From Paenibacillus sp. R14(2021) (lineage in GTDB: Bacteria > Bacillota > Bacilli > Paenibacillales > Paenibacillaceae): a DNA stretch of 64,000 bases. The DNA is taken from assembly GCF_019431355.1 (NCBI RefSeq), contig NZ_CP080269.1:2170001-2234000 (forward strand), given 5' to 3'. This document shows, piece after piece, positions 18,937-28,417 of this stretch. A program made the translations under genes and the position numbers. The notes beneath the pieces were generated by a model that was given only the letters and a program-made list of their open reading frames with translations, did not search any database and was not told where the DNA came from. The stretch's first letter is position 1; each line of letters begins with the position of its first letter.

Positions 18937-20571
18937 TTATGCTCGGCTGTGCAGCGGAAGTCGAATTTCGACCAACGTTCCTTCATTGAGCTTGCTCTTA
19001 TACGCGATGCTGCCATGATATTGCTTGATGATTTTATGGCTGATCATCAGTCCGAGTCCCGTACCCTTCTCTTTCAAGCTGTAGAAGGGCTGCCCTAAGC
19101 GATGAAACAGTTCATCCGGTATGCCGCAGCCCTGGTCCCGGATGGCGATCAAGCACTCGCCGCTCGGTTCCTGGCGAAGGTAAATATCAATCTCTCCCCC
19201 ATTTGGCATGGCTTCGATCGCATTCTTCAGAATATTGAGGAATACCTGCTGCATTTGAGTTCTAACGCAAGTAATCAGTAAGGAGTCCTCGCCGTAATTG
19301 CGTTTGAATACAATATTGTTCATCAGCGCCTGCGGCGTTAGAAATGCAACCGTATGCTCGATCAATTCCTTCACATCCGTCATGTATTGCGCAGCAGCCT
19401 GCGGCTTCGCCATGGTCAGAAGCTCGCTCGTAATGATTTCAATCCGTTCCAGCTCTTCGAGAAGAATGTCGTTATACTTCATGGAAGGATCCTCCGCTTT
19501 ATACAATTGAAGAAACCCTTTGATCGTCGTGAGCGGATTACGGATTTCATGCGCGATGCCGGCTGCCAGCTCCCCCACGACCGACAGCTTCTCCGATTGC
19601 AGCAATATTTCTTCCGCTTTTTTGCGCTCGGAAATATCGCGGCTGATCATGACGATATGCTCGATCTCTCCATGCTCGCCTTCAACCGGCTTGCACAGGG
19701 AATCAAATGCAATCAAACGCCCATCCTTATGTTGAAATCGGAGCTCCATGGCGTGAGACTTATTCCGCTTAAACATGCTGTTCATCGTATCCTTAATAAT
19801 CTGCGCGTCCTCATGGTATACGATTCTATACAGCGCCGTACAACCTAATTCCTCGCTGGGATAGCCTAGAACATGCTCATGGGAAGGCGAACAATAACGA
19901 ATCATGTTATTTTTGTCCATCACCATGATCAGGTCGGACGTATGATCGGCAATTAACCGATATTGGGACTCGCTTGCAGCAAGCGTCTTCTCCATACGCT
20001 CTCGATCGGCAATGATTCTGAGGAGTCTTTCGTTGGTCTCGATAAGTACTCCGCCTAGGATAACGCCTAATACCACGAATAATAAATATTGAAAATGAAA
20101 GAATGGCCGATCCACTAGAATGTGAAAAACAACGACAGTGACCAGATAAAGAACCGTATAAACACCAGAATAGGCGATGCTTCGCTTAAGCGGGGTAAAT
20201 CCAAGCCGCTTAAAATAGACATGCACAATGGAGCATACCAACATGATCAAGGCCCAGCCGCCGATGGCGGGAAGCCAATTTCCGCTTGAGTACAACCTCA
20301 TGACCAAGGCAAAACCGCCGGTAATTAAACCTGAAATCGGTCCCAGATAAGCATACATCAAAATAACAGGCGCATAACGCAGATCGTATACATAGCCTTG
20401 CTGCTTAACGGACAATAAAACCAGAAGCACAGAAACGACACCAGCATAGAGACCCGCCCAAATACGCTGATGCTGCAGGGGCTTGAGATTCATGAACGAG
20501 CGAATGACCATAGGAGCGTTAACAAATAGGGAGAAAATGGATAGATTGACAATGTAATCGAAAAGATACAA
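18937..20571 (-). CDS. membrane PAS sensor histidine kinase (5TM-LYT input, KinB-like)
   Basis: A 544-residue sensor kinase. Residues 1-195 hold about six membrane helices of the 5TM-5TMR_LYT type (YVYDLRYAPVILMYAYLGPISG). A PAS domain at about 205-320 reads SQYRLIADHTSDLIMVMDKN, and a PAC segment ends HIVMISRDISERKKAE. HisKA carries GELAAGIAHEIRNPLTTIKGF with the phospho-accepting His. HATPase_c has NAIEAMPNGG, DQGCGIP and KGTGLGLMISHKII. This layout matches KinB-type kinases feeding the sporulation phosphorelay. No response regulator is adjacent, which fits such an orphan kinase. The start is TTG at 20571 with GTAGGTGATG upstream. Confidence 0.88.
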   Translation of the reverse strand: MYLFDYIVNLSIFSLFVNAPMVIRSFMNLKPLQHQRIWAGLYAGVVSVLLVLLSVKQQGYVYDLRYAPVILMYAYLGPISGLITGGFALVMRLYSSGNWLPAIGGWALIMLVCSIVHVYFKRLGFTPLKRSIAYSGVYTVLYLVTVVVFHILVDRPFFHFQYLLFVVLGVILGGVLIETNERLLRIIADRERMEKTLAASESQYRLIADHTSDLIMVMDKNNMIRYCSPSHEHVLGYPSEELGCTALYRIVYHEDAQIIKDTMNSMFKRNKSHAMELRFQHKDGRLIAFDSLCKPVEGEHGEIEHIVMISRDISERKKAEEILLQSEKLSVVGELAAGIAHEIRNPLTTIKGFLQLYKAEDPSMKYNDILLEELERIEIITSELLTMAKPQAAAQYMTDVKELIEHTVAFLTPQALMNNIVFKRNYGEDSLLITCVRTQMQQVFLNILKNAIEAMPNGGEIDIYLRQEPSGECLIAIRDQGCGIPDELFHRLGQPFYSLKEKGTGLGLMISHKIIKQYHGSIAYKSKLNEGTLVEIRLPLHSRA

Positions 20572-21003
20572 CCGTCATCACCTACAACTAATAGTCTAAG
20601 GAATACCCTCCATTATAGCGTACAAAAATGACAAATTCTACATGACCTTCCAGCCAGGTGAAAATGCGGCGCAGAGTTCAAGACCCTGCTGCCGCCTTTT
20701 CGCTCGCACATTCGCTGTCGGACGCTCCTTGCTGGCTTAATGCGTTAGAATTCCCGAATTCATTGGGCCACATGTCTTAATTCGACGCGCAGCTTGTCAC
20801 ATGATGGCTACGACCTGTACAAGGATCCCGCCGCTGTGAGCGGCCCGTCCGTTCATGTTTTTTTTGCATTTTACAAGCTTGTTCGAGATGTTTCGAGTAC
20901 TAGTTCGCCGTCTTCATTAATACGCTTAGGGTATGCCACGAGATCGTTGTTTTTCAAGAATCGACGACAAACGCCTAAATAGATAGAAGGGCAGGAGAAC
21001 AAT
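20572..21003. other. 432-bp intergenic region without a gene
   Basis: No convincing ORF is present on either strand. A small hairpin GCCGCT-GTG-AGCGGC lies at 20830-20844 and a run of eight T at 20858-20865, but they are too far apart for a standard terminator. The cupin gene that follows has GGGCAGGAG as its ribosome site. No sigma-A promoter is obvious. Confidence 0.5.
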
Positions 21004-21753
21004 ATGGCGGTTTCATATATGGATTATTCGTCGCCGAATGTGCAGTTCACCTACGATTTGAAGAACAACAATTTCTTCACGAAGGATTCGCGCAATCTGA
21101 TAAACGCACTTGGCATCGCACAGCTGAACACCCTTGGCAACGTGTCGCTGCTCGACATCTTCCTAAGCACGGGCAATGTCATTGAGCCTCATATCCACCA
21201 GAATGCTTCCGAGCTCGTCTATTGCATTACAGGTGCGGCCGTGGTTTCCCTTATCAATCCGTTTACGAAGCAATTGTTGAACTTCGCGATCCAGCCCGGC
21301 CAAGTGGCGAATGTCCCTCAAGGCTGGTGGCACTACGAAATCGCATCAGTCGACAACACGCATCTGCTGGCTATATTCGACGCGCCGACGCCGGAGTTTA
21401 TTCCAGGCTCCGATCTTCTCCGCTTAACGCCGGCAAGCGTCTACGCGCATACGTACTGCCTCGACGAGGTAACATGGAAAGAAGCCGTCGCGCCGATTAC
21501 GAATACGGTCGTTATCGGACCACCTCTCGGCTGCAAGCCTGGTCAAGTCGCCGGAGCGGCTGCCGCTCCGCAGTACGCAGGCTATAAACAAGGCCATGCT
21601 ACGATGACCGCTCCTGCGCAAGGGAGCGCTCCTTCCTTCAATAGTGCTCCTTACCCGAATAAGTCCTACGGCCACAGAGAACAGCATGCAAACAGCTACC
21701 CTCCCTATCCTCCGCCGGGTATCGGCAATGGATGGAATTACCGAAACTCTTAG
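21004..21753 (+). CDS. cupin-domain protein with Pro/Tyr/Gln-rich tail
   Basis: A 249-residue protein. A single cupin barrel lies at about 30-130, with metal-ligand candidates in [17 protein letters not shown] (His-x-His and Glu) and VPQGWWHYE (His). Residues 180-249 are a low-complexity tail rich in Ala, Gly, Pro, Tyr and Gln, as in some spore-coat proteins. The last 8-10 residues are read from DNA that in the next frame encodes the start of the oxalate-decarboxylase homology, so the natural C-terminus has probably been lost. Function unknown; possibly a spore-surface or small-molecule dioxygenase/decarboxylase-like cupin. Confidence 0.75.
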   Translation: MAVSYMDYSSPNVQFTYDLKNNNFFTKDSRNLINALGIAQLNTLGNVSLLDIFLSTGNVIEPHIHQNASELVYCITGAAVVSLINPFTKQLLNFAIQPGQVANVPQGWWHYEIASVDNTHLLAIFDAPTPEFIPGSDLLRLTPASVYAHTYCLDEVTWKEAVAPITNTVVIGPPLGCKPGQVAGAAAAPQYAGYKQGHATMTAPAQGSAPSFNSAPYPNKSYGHREQHANSYPPYPPPGIGNGWNYRNS

Positions 21754-22474
21754 CGACGGCTGCGAATTTCTGCTCGTATTCGACGACGGCAGCTTCTCCG
21801 ACCTGAACACCTTGTCCATATCGGATTGGTTCGCCCATACGCCGAAGGACGTTCTTGCGGCGAACTTCGGTGTTCCGATCTCTGCATTCAACGGCATTCC
21901 CACAGAGCAGGTGTACATTTATCAGGACCAAGTGCCGGGCTCGATCGAAAGCCAGGAGGTTCAATCGCCCTATGGCACCATACCGCTCTCGTTCAAGCAC
22001 TCTCTTCTTTCGCAGGAACCGCTCGTCACGCCCGGAGGCACTGTCCGAATAGCCGACTCCAGCAATTTCCCTATCGCCAAAACAATCGCAGCGGCGCTCG
22101 TCGAGATCAAGCCCGGCGCGATGCGCGAGCTGCATTGGCATCCCAATAACGACGAATGGCAGTATTATCTCTCCGGCCAAGGCCGCATGACGGTATTCGG
22201 CGGGAACGGGGTTGCCAGAACATTCAACTATCGTGCCGGCGACGTCGGATACGTGCCGTTCGCAATGGGGCATTACGTACAGAACACGGGCACGGATACC
22301 CTCTGGTTCCTGGAAATGTTCAAAGCGCCGCGCTTTGAAGACATCTCGCTCAACCAATGGATCGCGCTCACCCCGTATCAGCTCGTGAGGTCCAACCTGA
22401 ACGCTTCGCCGGAGCTGATGAAATCGTTGCGGAAAGTAAAATGGTCGGTTGTCAAATATTATATTGTCGCCTGA
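21728..22474 (+). pseudogene. oxalate decarboxylase-like bicupin lacking its N-terminal cupin
   Basis: This frame (248 codons from the ATG at 21728) matches the C-terminal 60 percent of OxdC-type bicupins. [20 protein letters not shown] begins abruptly where OxdC would be near residue 150, and [20 protein letters not shown] and [19 protein letters not shown] follow. The Mn site of the second cupin is complete: [15 protein letters not shown] (His, His, Glu) and FAMGHYVQN (His). The whole first cupin, which carries the catalytic lid of OxdC, is missing. The frame overlaps the end of the upstream cupin gene by 26 bp. It may still be translated but is unlikely to be a normal oxalate decarboxylase. 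Confidence 0.75.
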
Positions 22475-22492
22475 AAATCAGGCTAAAGAAAG

Positions 22493-22518
22493 CGATGCAT
22501 GAGGGTGCATCGTTTTTT
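22493..22518 (+). terminator. intrinsic terminator after the cupin region
   Basis: A 7-bp stem CGATGCA / TGCATCG with a six-base loop is followed by six T residues. Confidence 0.85.
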
Positions 22519-22523
22519 GGTGT

Positions 22524-22640
22524 TCACACGAAGCACATTAGGATTGCGTTCAAGCCTCGTTCAATTCCTAAAAGTTCGATTAAAACACAAATGACCCACA
22601 AGACGGTTACTTTTTTCAAAGTGTCCATCTTACGGGCCAT
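22524..22640 (-). CDS. possible small membrane peptide downstream of the germination operon
   Basis: A 38-codon ATG frame lies 31 bp after the gerKB-like stop. It has a charged start (MARKMDTLKKV) and a hydrophobic stretch (TVLWVICVLIELLGI). Some ger operons carry a small membrane gene (gerKD-like) in this place, usually about 70 residues with two helices. This one is shorter and lacks a clear ribosome site, so it may be a remnant or chance. Confidence 0.25.
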   Translation of the reverse strand: MARKMDTLKKVTVLWVICVLIELLGIERGLNAILMCFV

Positions 22641-22671
22641 AGTTCGTTTGCGGATGGTATCAGCTGTGCTA

Positions 22672-23769
22672 CTACCCCTTATTCCAATTTTTCCTTACCT
22701 GCGTGACTACGAACAGAATCGGGATATATCCATAAATAAAATAAAGTCCGACGTCTGAATAAACCTCGGAAGTCCATCGAAATATGGTATGGTCCTTTAG
22801 AAAATATTCTAATATCAGAAATCCGACCAGAAAAGCAAGCAAGCTCACGCGCGGTTTGATCTGAAAAACGGTTTTCATTCCACGGCATGCACTCCATAAG
22901 CTTAAAGATATGCCTGATAAATTTTTTAGCAACCACAAGGAAATCGCTAGATATTCTACTCTCTGGAACACAGGTCCCTCAATTATCTTGAGCATATTAA
23001 GCGTTGGCCAAGAGATTTCGCGCAGCTGCCCTTCACTGAAATACATAAACGTTATAATTATTATCATCAAATACAATAATGTAACGAAAAGTACCATCAA
23101 ATGTGCCCATTTTTGAGACTTTGCCGGTGATTTAATGAATGGGTAAAAGAATAGAAGAGCTTCAAATCCCAGGAATTGATATAGCATGCTTTTAGAAGAG
23201 AGCAATATGTCGGTTATTGAATGGTTAAAAAGAGGGAACAAGTTTAACGGATGCGTATACGGCAAAACTGACAAATTCTCAGGAATTATAAAAATAAGCG
23301 CCATTAGGAATCCCAAAAAACTTAGTCCGGTAACGGCCCGAAACCCGCCTGAAACGGTATAGTATATAAACGACACCAAAATGGTGCTTATGAGTAAAAT
23401 TTTTATCGATGGAAACACCCAGACTTGAATAACTTCAATATAGGCTTCGAATTCAATATAAGCTCCGAAAAAAAAATAAAGAACGATTGCGAAATTGATT
23501 ATGTTCCCTGCAATTTTCCCGAAACAAGTCTTGTTGATTGCAGTTACATCTAGACCTTCTTGATTGGAACGTAAAATTTTATAAATCATCCATACGATTA
23601 ATTGAATGCTAATCCCTACTAAAACAACAGAAATATAAGCATTATATCCGGCATGTTCGGCCACTTCTCGTTGGAAATTCAGAACTCCGACCCCGACCAT
23701 ACTGACATACATTAGAGGAACGATTAAGAAGGGAGATATTAAGTATTTTTCGTCAACAGCATTTTTCAT
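22672..23769 (-). CDS. spore germination protein, GerAB/GerKB family (membrane permease-like subunit)
   Basis: A 365-residue integral membrane protein of the endospore-specific APC-type permease family. It has about ten hydrophobic segments, beginning ISPFLIVPLMYVSMVGVGVLNF and including VFPSIKILLISTILVSFIYYTV. In germinant receptors this B subunit binds the nutrient. GAGGTG precedes the ATG. It is the third gene of the A-C-B operon, starting 39 bp after the gerKC-like stop. Codon and base usage is A+T-rich compared with the core genes of the window. Confidence 0.9.
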   Translation of the reverse strand: MKNAVDEKYLISPFLIVPLMYVSMVGVGVLNFQREVAEHAGYNAYISVVLVGISIQLIVWMIYKILRSNQEGLDVTAINKTCFGKIAGNIINFAIVLYFFFGAYIEFEAYIEVIQVWVFPSIKILLISTILVSFIYYTVSGGFRAVTGLSFLGFLMALIFIIPENLSVLPYTHPLNLFPLFNHSITDILLSSKSMLYQFLGFEALLFFYPFIKSPAKSQKWAHLMVLFVTLLYLMIIIITFMYFSEGQLREISWPTLNMLKIIEGPVFQRVEYLAISLWLLKNLSGISLSLWSACRGMKTVFQIKPRVSLLAFLVGFLILEYFLKDHTIFRWTSEVYSDVGLYFIYGYIPILFVVTQVRKNWNKG

Positions 23770-23808
23770 ATACGAAACACCTCACTAAACTGTACTTCCA
23801 GACATCAT

Positions 23809-24921
23809 TCAAGCATTACCAGCATTTCCGATTTTAACCTGAACGTTTACTGTTGTTTTTATTTCTTGATAAATTTTTTCAAAATCTTGGGCACTCCATT
23901 CCTTAGACCGACTTCTTACTAAGTCGCCCAGGCCGACCGGATCAACCTTATTTTTCTTCAATAGTGAAAGGAATTTTTCAATTTCTTTTTTTAAATAAGA
24001 ACCCATCGTTTTTTCAAGTTGTGTAAGCTGCTCTTCTGATCTCAAATCCACCCAATCCGGGACATTCTGAAGTTCCGTCACCAATTTCAACCGAATTGAA
24101 ATAGAAGGGATTGGATGAACGTTGTTCACAATGTAGTTTGCCTTTGAATGCATGCTTCTCAATAAAATAAAATCTTCACCCTGATTGTTTGATGCTTTTC
24201 CTGCAAGTGGAACCCTGTAGTTTCCATTCTTCGAGTTCTGAATAAGCATTTTTAATAAGAAAGCGTCCTTCATGCTAATTTCGGTTATCATTCGATCACT
24301 TCTAAATAAAGCCAGACCATCGATTTTTACTTCTCCGTGACCGCCGCTTCCCGCAGCTCCTTCTCGCCCAATTTTAAAATACGGTAAAAACATGTCTCGT
24401 CCTTCACCATAATAATTAAACAAGGATTCATGAAGGTTCATTAACGGTAAATTCCCGCTTCTCATGTTTTGCTCAATCATATCCGATAAAAAAAACGGTT
24501 CTTGGGTTTTTGTAGTGATTTCCAACAGTTCCGAAGCGTCCCGCTCCACGACTCCAAGCTGAAGCCGCGATGAAATTTTAGGATCGCGGAGTAAATGATG
24601 AATTACAGTCCCAGTCCCTTTTTCTGCACTCGTTTTTCCGAATAACACCAACCTTGCCTGTCCCCTTTCAAGGGGATCATTTGTCCGCGTATTTAGTCGT
24701 GGCAGAGAAATATAAGAGTTGGATTCCGTATGTAAAACTTCTAGTTCTGTTTTTCCCTGTTCTTTAAAGTGAGAAATTAGAGCAGCGGTTTTTTTGCCAT
24801 TCGCAACGGTATCAAAGCTAATTGCATGGATAAGACAAATCTGATTCACAATTTTTTGATCGGAACAAGCCGATAAAACTGTACACAAAATGATAACCAG
24901 ATAAATTTTCCTCCTATACAT
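23809..24921 (-). CDS. spore germination lipoprotein, GerAC/GerKC family
   Basis: A 370-residue lipoprotein. The signal MYRRKIYLVIILCTVLSAC gives a lipidated Cys at residue 19. The mature part has the Ger(x)C N-terminal domain (PLERGQARLVLFGKTSAEKG) and C-terminal domain (KIDGLALFRSDRMITEISMKDAFLL). The C subunit sits on the outer face of the spore inner membrane and is needed for receptor assembly or function. AGAGG precedes the start. It lies between the A and B subunit genes, an order seen in B. subtilis gerK. Confidence 0.92.
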   Translation of the reverse strand: MYRRKIYLVIILCTVLSACSDQKIVNQICLIHAISFDTVANGKKTAALISHFKEQGKTELEVLHTESNSYISLPRLNTRTNDPLERGQARLVLFGKTSAEKGTGTVIHHLLRDPKISSRLQLGVVERDASELLEITTKTQEPFFLSDMIEQNMRSGNLPLMNLHESLFNYYGEGRDMFLPYFKIGREGAAGSGGHGEVKIDGLALFRSDRMITEISMKDAFLLKMLIQNSKNGNYRVPLAGKASNNQGEDFILLRSMHSKANYIVNNVHPIPSISIRLKLVTELQNVPDWVDLRSEEQLTQLEKTMGSYLKKEIEKFLSLLKKNKVDPVGLGDLVRSRSKEWSAQDFEKIYQEIKTTVNVQVKIGNAGNA

Positions 24922-24940
24922 AATGGTCCTCTTTCATCAT

Positions 24941-26425
24941 TTATTCTTCATCTAAGTCATTTTTCTGTTTAACTGGGTTATTAGGCAAATACTTAACTGA
25001 AGATTTTGGTCTTAAATGTTGAGGTCTTTTATTCAGAATTTGAAAGGATGAACGTATAAAACTGTCTTTAAGCTCCGTAGTCCTTAAAGGAAAAATCGGA
25101 ACAACGTAAGGAGCGCCTAGTGATTTTAAACGAATAATATGGACGAACAGAAAACCCACCCCTATAAATATGCCAATCCCCCCCCATATCGCTGACAGCA
25201 TGATGATAGGAAAGCGTAAAAAACGTATCGTGTTTGACATCTTATATATCGGTGTCGTAAATGAAGCTAAAGCTGATAACGCGACAAGAATTAGTAAAAT
25301 ATTACTTGTTAAAGCTGCTTGGACCGCAGCTTGACCGATAACAATTCCTCCGACAATACCTAGAGTTTGGCCAATTTTTGTAGGTAATCTGGCCCCTGCT
25401 TCCCGAAGAAATTCAATGGTTATTTCTAAAAAAAGCACTTCAAAGAAGGGCGGAAATGGAACGTTTTGTCTGGAAAAAATAAGGGGGCCAAGCAAATCTT
25501 TTGGAATGACTTCATAATGGAATGTGGTTATCGCAACATACATTGACGTGGAAAACAGCGAAAAAATGACACCAAAGATTCGAATCAATCGAAAAAAAGA
25601 ACCTAATATCCATGGCAAAAAATAATCTTCCGCGGAAATAAAAAAATCAAACAACGTAGAGGGTCCCGTAACAAAATAAGGTGATCCGTCGCTTATGACC
25701 GCGACTTGCCCGCTAATAAGTGAATACACCACTCGGTCCCTGCGTTCCGTGGATACAAATAATGGAAATGGTGTCAAAGAATTGTCTGACAGCATTTGGT
25801 CCAGTATGGACGAATCAAACACGACATCGAGATCAATATCAGTAAGCCTTTGCTCAACAGTTTGAACATGCTGTTCATTTGTCACCCCATCGATATAAAT
25901 GATTGCGACTTTTGTTTTTGAAATTGTTCCAACGATAATTTCTTTTATGATCAAGTTTGGAATATTGAGTAGTTTTCTGAGCAAACCGATGTTTGTATCC
26001 AGGTCCTCTACGAAACCGACTTTAGGGCCGACGACGCTAAACTCGTTCTCCGTATCATTGTTTTCTCGCAATCCATGATTATCGGCTAAATTAACCAATG
26101 CACACTTTTGATCGTTCTCATGAAGTTGAACGATCGCATAACCTTTCAGCAGTTTGGATTGAATATTTGTCAACTCGTCGGTAATCTCTATATCATTAAT
26201 GGGAATCCAGGCCTTTATATCCTCGATTACTTTGATTTCGGAATCCAATGAGCGATTTTGCATCACAAGAATCAAATGCTGCTGCATCCATTTCGCATCG
26301 ATTAAGGTACTATAATAGAAAATACTCACTTCTTGTTTACCAAGTAAAATCACTGTTGTCTTAAAGTCACTCGATTGTCCGGATAATTTTAATAATTGAT
26401 CGAGGTTTTTAAATTCTGTTTTCAT
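24941..26425 (-). CDS. spore germination protein, GerAA/GerKA family
   Basis: A 494-residue A subunit of a nutrient germinant receptor. A cytoplasmic N-terminal domain of about 270 residues contains the conserved GPKVGFVEDLDTNIGLLRKLL and VYSLISGQVAVISDGSPYFVTGPSTLFDFF. It is followed by four or five membrane helices in the C-terminal half (LRIFGVIFSLFSTSMYVAITTFHYE, GQTLGIVGGIVIGQAAVQAAL). The start at 26425 follows AAGGGG; an upstream start at 26458 has none. It is the first gene of the A-C-B operon. Confidence 0.93.
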   Translation of the reverse strand: MKTEFKNLDQLLKLSGQSSDFKTTVILLGKQEVSIFYYSTLIDAKWMQQHLILVMQNRSLDSEIKVIEDIKAWIPINDIEITDELTNIQSKLLKGYAIVQLHENDQKCALVNLADNHGLRENNDTENEFSVVGPKVGFVEDLDTNIGLLRKLLNIPNLIIKEIIVGTISKTKVAIIYIDGVTNEQHVQTVEQRLTDIDLDVVFDSSILDQMLSDNSLTPFPLFVSTERRDRVVYSLISGQVAVISDGSPYFVTGPSTLFDFFISAEDYFLPWILGSFFRLIRIFGVIFSLFSTSMYVAITTFHYEVIPKDLLGPLIFSRQNVPFPPFFEVLFLEITIEFLREAGARLPTKIGQTLGIVGGIVIGQAAVQAALTSNILLILVALSALASFTTPIYKMSNTIRFLRFPIIMLSAIWGGIGIFIGVGFLFVHIIRLKSLGAPYVVPIFPLRTTELKDSFIRSSFQILNKRPQHLRPKSSVKYLPNNPVKQKNDLDEE

Positions 26426-26802
26426 TACGAATAAACCCCTTCTGGATAAAGCCTCCAAATGTTCTTTATGCCACTGTGTTATTTTTTGTAAAAAGATCTT
26501 TTTTTATACATAGGTGGAATCACAATAAAAATGACTGATCAAGGACGGCGAGCATTGATCTGTACTCGTTCAGTCGGGCCGTTGGATATAGCGTTCGCGC
26601 GATAGATACGGATAAAGAAGCTAGGTATGCCAAAGAGCCCTCCTTTATGTAAGGGAGGGCAGCTAGCTCAAGTTATTTCGAGAATAAACGGCAAATGAGT
26701 GGAAAAGATGGTGATCAGCAAGCTGTGGCAACTGTTCAAACAGATGCTGTAGGTAAGTTTGGAAACAGCGCCACGAGCTGGGGGGTGAAATCGACATCGT
26801 GA
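26426..26802. other. 377-bp intergenic region without a clear gene
   Basis: No recognisable gene. The left part is AT-rich and should contain the ger promoter on the minus strand. A hairpin (GCCCTCC / GGAGGGC) lies at about 26636-26660. A short plus-strand open run near 26700-26745 ends at a TAG but has no family signature. Confidence 0.5.
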
Positions 26803-27441
26803 CTAAAAAGTCATCGCATGCTTTTCTGCATCCGATATACCCTTGCGAATAATTTCATCTGCTCGCTCTCGGTCAAAATCATGTCCTTCCACATATAGTA
26901 CTTCTACATTATGAATACCTATGATGTTAAGCACTTGTTTTAAATACGGGTGACTATGATCCATTTTCGTTAAAGGTCCTTGCGAGTAAATACCGCCGCT
27001 AACTTGAATATGAATGGCTTTTTTACCTATTAAATGTCCGACAGGACCATTTTCGGTGTAATGAAATGTTTTTCCGGCCACCACAATGGAATCGATAAAT
27101 GCTTTTAATCGTGGTGGAATGCTCCAGTTCCACATAGGAGATACAAATACGTATTTATCAGCGCTCGTTACTCGATCTATAAATTGATTTAAAGCATTCA
27201 TTTTTTGCTGTTCGACTTGACTCAACTCTGAAAATGGCATTCCCCTTCGACGCATTTTCTCCCAACTGTTAAGGATATCGCGATCCACGATTGGAAATTC
27301 CTCTTCATATAAATTTATTTCCTGAATCTCATCGTTTGCATGAGTTTCGCAATAAGCTTTAAGAAAAGCTTGTCCTACTCGATGACCAACTGAGCTTTCA
27401 ATTGATTTTGGATTAGCAGTAATATATAGAACTTGTGCCAT
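26803..27441 (-). CDS. azoR: FMN-dependent NADH:quinone oxidoreductase / azoreductase
   Basis: A 212-residue flavodoxin-fold enzyme of the AzoR family, which reduces azo bonds and quinones by two-electron transfer from NADH. The N-terminal phosphate loop reads VLYITANPKSIESSVG. FMN contacts are visible in VSPMWNWSIPPRLKAFIDSI and IQVSGGIYSQGP. The length matches AzoR1/AzoR2. It stands alone between terminators. It carries no obvious TGTAA-N6-TTACA operator, unlike its redox neighbours. Its likely role is defence against quinones and similar electrophiles. Confidence 0.93.
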   Translation of the reverse strand: MAQVLYITANPKSIESSVGHRVGQAFLKAYCETHANDEIQEINLYEEEFPIVDRDILNSWEKMRRRGMPFSELSQVEQQKMNALNQFIDRVTSADKYVFVSPMWNWSIPPRLKAFIDSIVVAGKTFHYTENGPVGHLIGKKAIHIQVSGGIYSQGPLTKMDHSHPYLKQVLNIIGIHNVEVLYVEGHDFDRERADEIIRKGISDAEKHAMTF

Positions 27442-27573
27442 ATTAAATCAAACGCTCCCTTTTCTTAAATTGATGAAATCCCAAAGGCGCAGACATTTCT
27501 TGTGAGCGGCCGTTACATCTTGTACTAAACGTTCTTTTCGCAATTCCCCAAAGAATCCTACCCGTTAGCACTA

Positions 27574-27609
27574 TAAAAAAGGAGTTGCCGCACCCGCAGC
27601 AACCCCTTC
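27574..27609 (-). terminator. terminator of the peroxiredoxin-nitroreductase operon
   Basis: On the minus strand AAGGGGTTGC pairs with GCAACTCCTT (one G-T pair), followed by TTTTTTA. It lies 60 bp beyond the nitroreductase stop. Confidence 0.85.
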
Positions 27610-27669
27610 TTAAACTTGAGTACCTGTTAGTGAATATGTCCCCTGATGCTGAGAAATATCATCTTAAAT

Positions 27670-28344
27670 TTATCGCCATTCAACAATCTCATCGAGATGT
27701 TGTCTTGTTTGTGGACGTTTGGGATCCTTTTCACGATATCCGAAAGCGGCCATACAGGCTACACCGAAATCGTCGCCGTTAATGATACCCTCATTTTGTA
27801 AAATAGCGGTCACCTGCTTTCTATCAAACCCTTCGATCGGACAGGAATCAATACCGATTTGAGCCGCGGCTGTCATCATGTTTCCCAGTGCTATATAGGT
27901 TTGTCTGATTGACCATTCAAAAATGAGACGGTCATTATCTTCGAGTTCTGTTTCGACGAAAGATTTGTAGAAATCGTACCAATCTTTCACAACTTCTTCA
28001 GGCATATGGTGAATGTCTTTCCACATTTTGTTCACGTGAACCGAGTCAGGCCGTAAGCCTTCTTCTCTTCTGGCCAATATAACTACAAAATGGCTGGCAG
28101 TTGGCAGTTGTCCCGTGGCACCGCCGGATACAGGTTTTAATTTTTCGCGAAGAGCTGCATTCTGGATCACGACAAACTTCCACGGCTCGAAGCCAAATGA
28201 ACTTGGGGACAATCTTCCTGTCTCCAAAATAAAGTGAAAATCTTCATCCGAAATCTTTTTGTTGGTATCAAATGCCTTGCAAGCATGTCTGAACTGGTAA
28301 GCTTTTAAAATTTCTTCCTTGGTCATTGTCATTGTCATTGTCAT
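27670..28344 (-). CDS. NAD(P)H nitroreductase (NfsB-like)
   Basis: A 224-residue FMN enzyme of the NfsB/YfkO group of the nitroreductase family, which reduces nitroaromatics and quinones. Visible family features are FRHACKAFDTNKKISDEDF, ETGRLSPSSFGFEPWKFVVIQ, IALGNMMTAAAQIGIDSCPIEGFD and the C-terminal GVACMAAFGYRE. The first codons are ATGACA repeated, giving MTMTMTMT; the first ATG has AGAAGGAG at 8 nt. It starts 74 bp after the peroxiredoxin gene and shares its terminator, so both probably depend on the operator at 29129-29146. Confidence 0.92.
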   Translation of the reverse strand: MTMTMTMTKEEILKAYQFRHACKAFDTNKKISDEDFHFILETGRLSPSSFGFEPWKFVVIQNAALREKLKPVSGGATGQLPTASHFVVILARREEGLRPDSVHVNKMWKDIHHMPEEVVKDWYDFYKSFVETELEDNDRLIFEWSIRQTYIALGNMMTAAAQIGIDSCPIEGFDRKQVTAILQNEGIINGDDFGVACMAAFGYREKDPKRPQTRQHLDEIVEWR

Positions 28345-28417
28345 GATATATTCTCCTTCTTAACTAACATTTAATATAGATGCATAGCTGCCCCATGTAC
28401 AATAGCCGCAAAAATCG

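Noticed and set aside
20830..20865. GCCGCT-GTG-AGCGGC hairpin followed by T8 as a terminator
   Set aside because: Thirteen bases separate stem and T-tract, and no gene leads into it.
27500..27530. Possible TGTAA-type operator before azoR (TGTAA ... TCACA on the minus strand)
   Set aside because: The spacer is 7 bp rather than 6, one arm is TCACA, and no -10 lies at the distance seen for the other sites.
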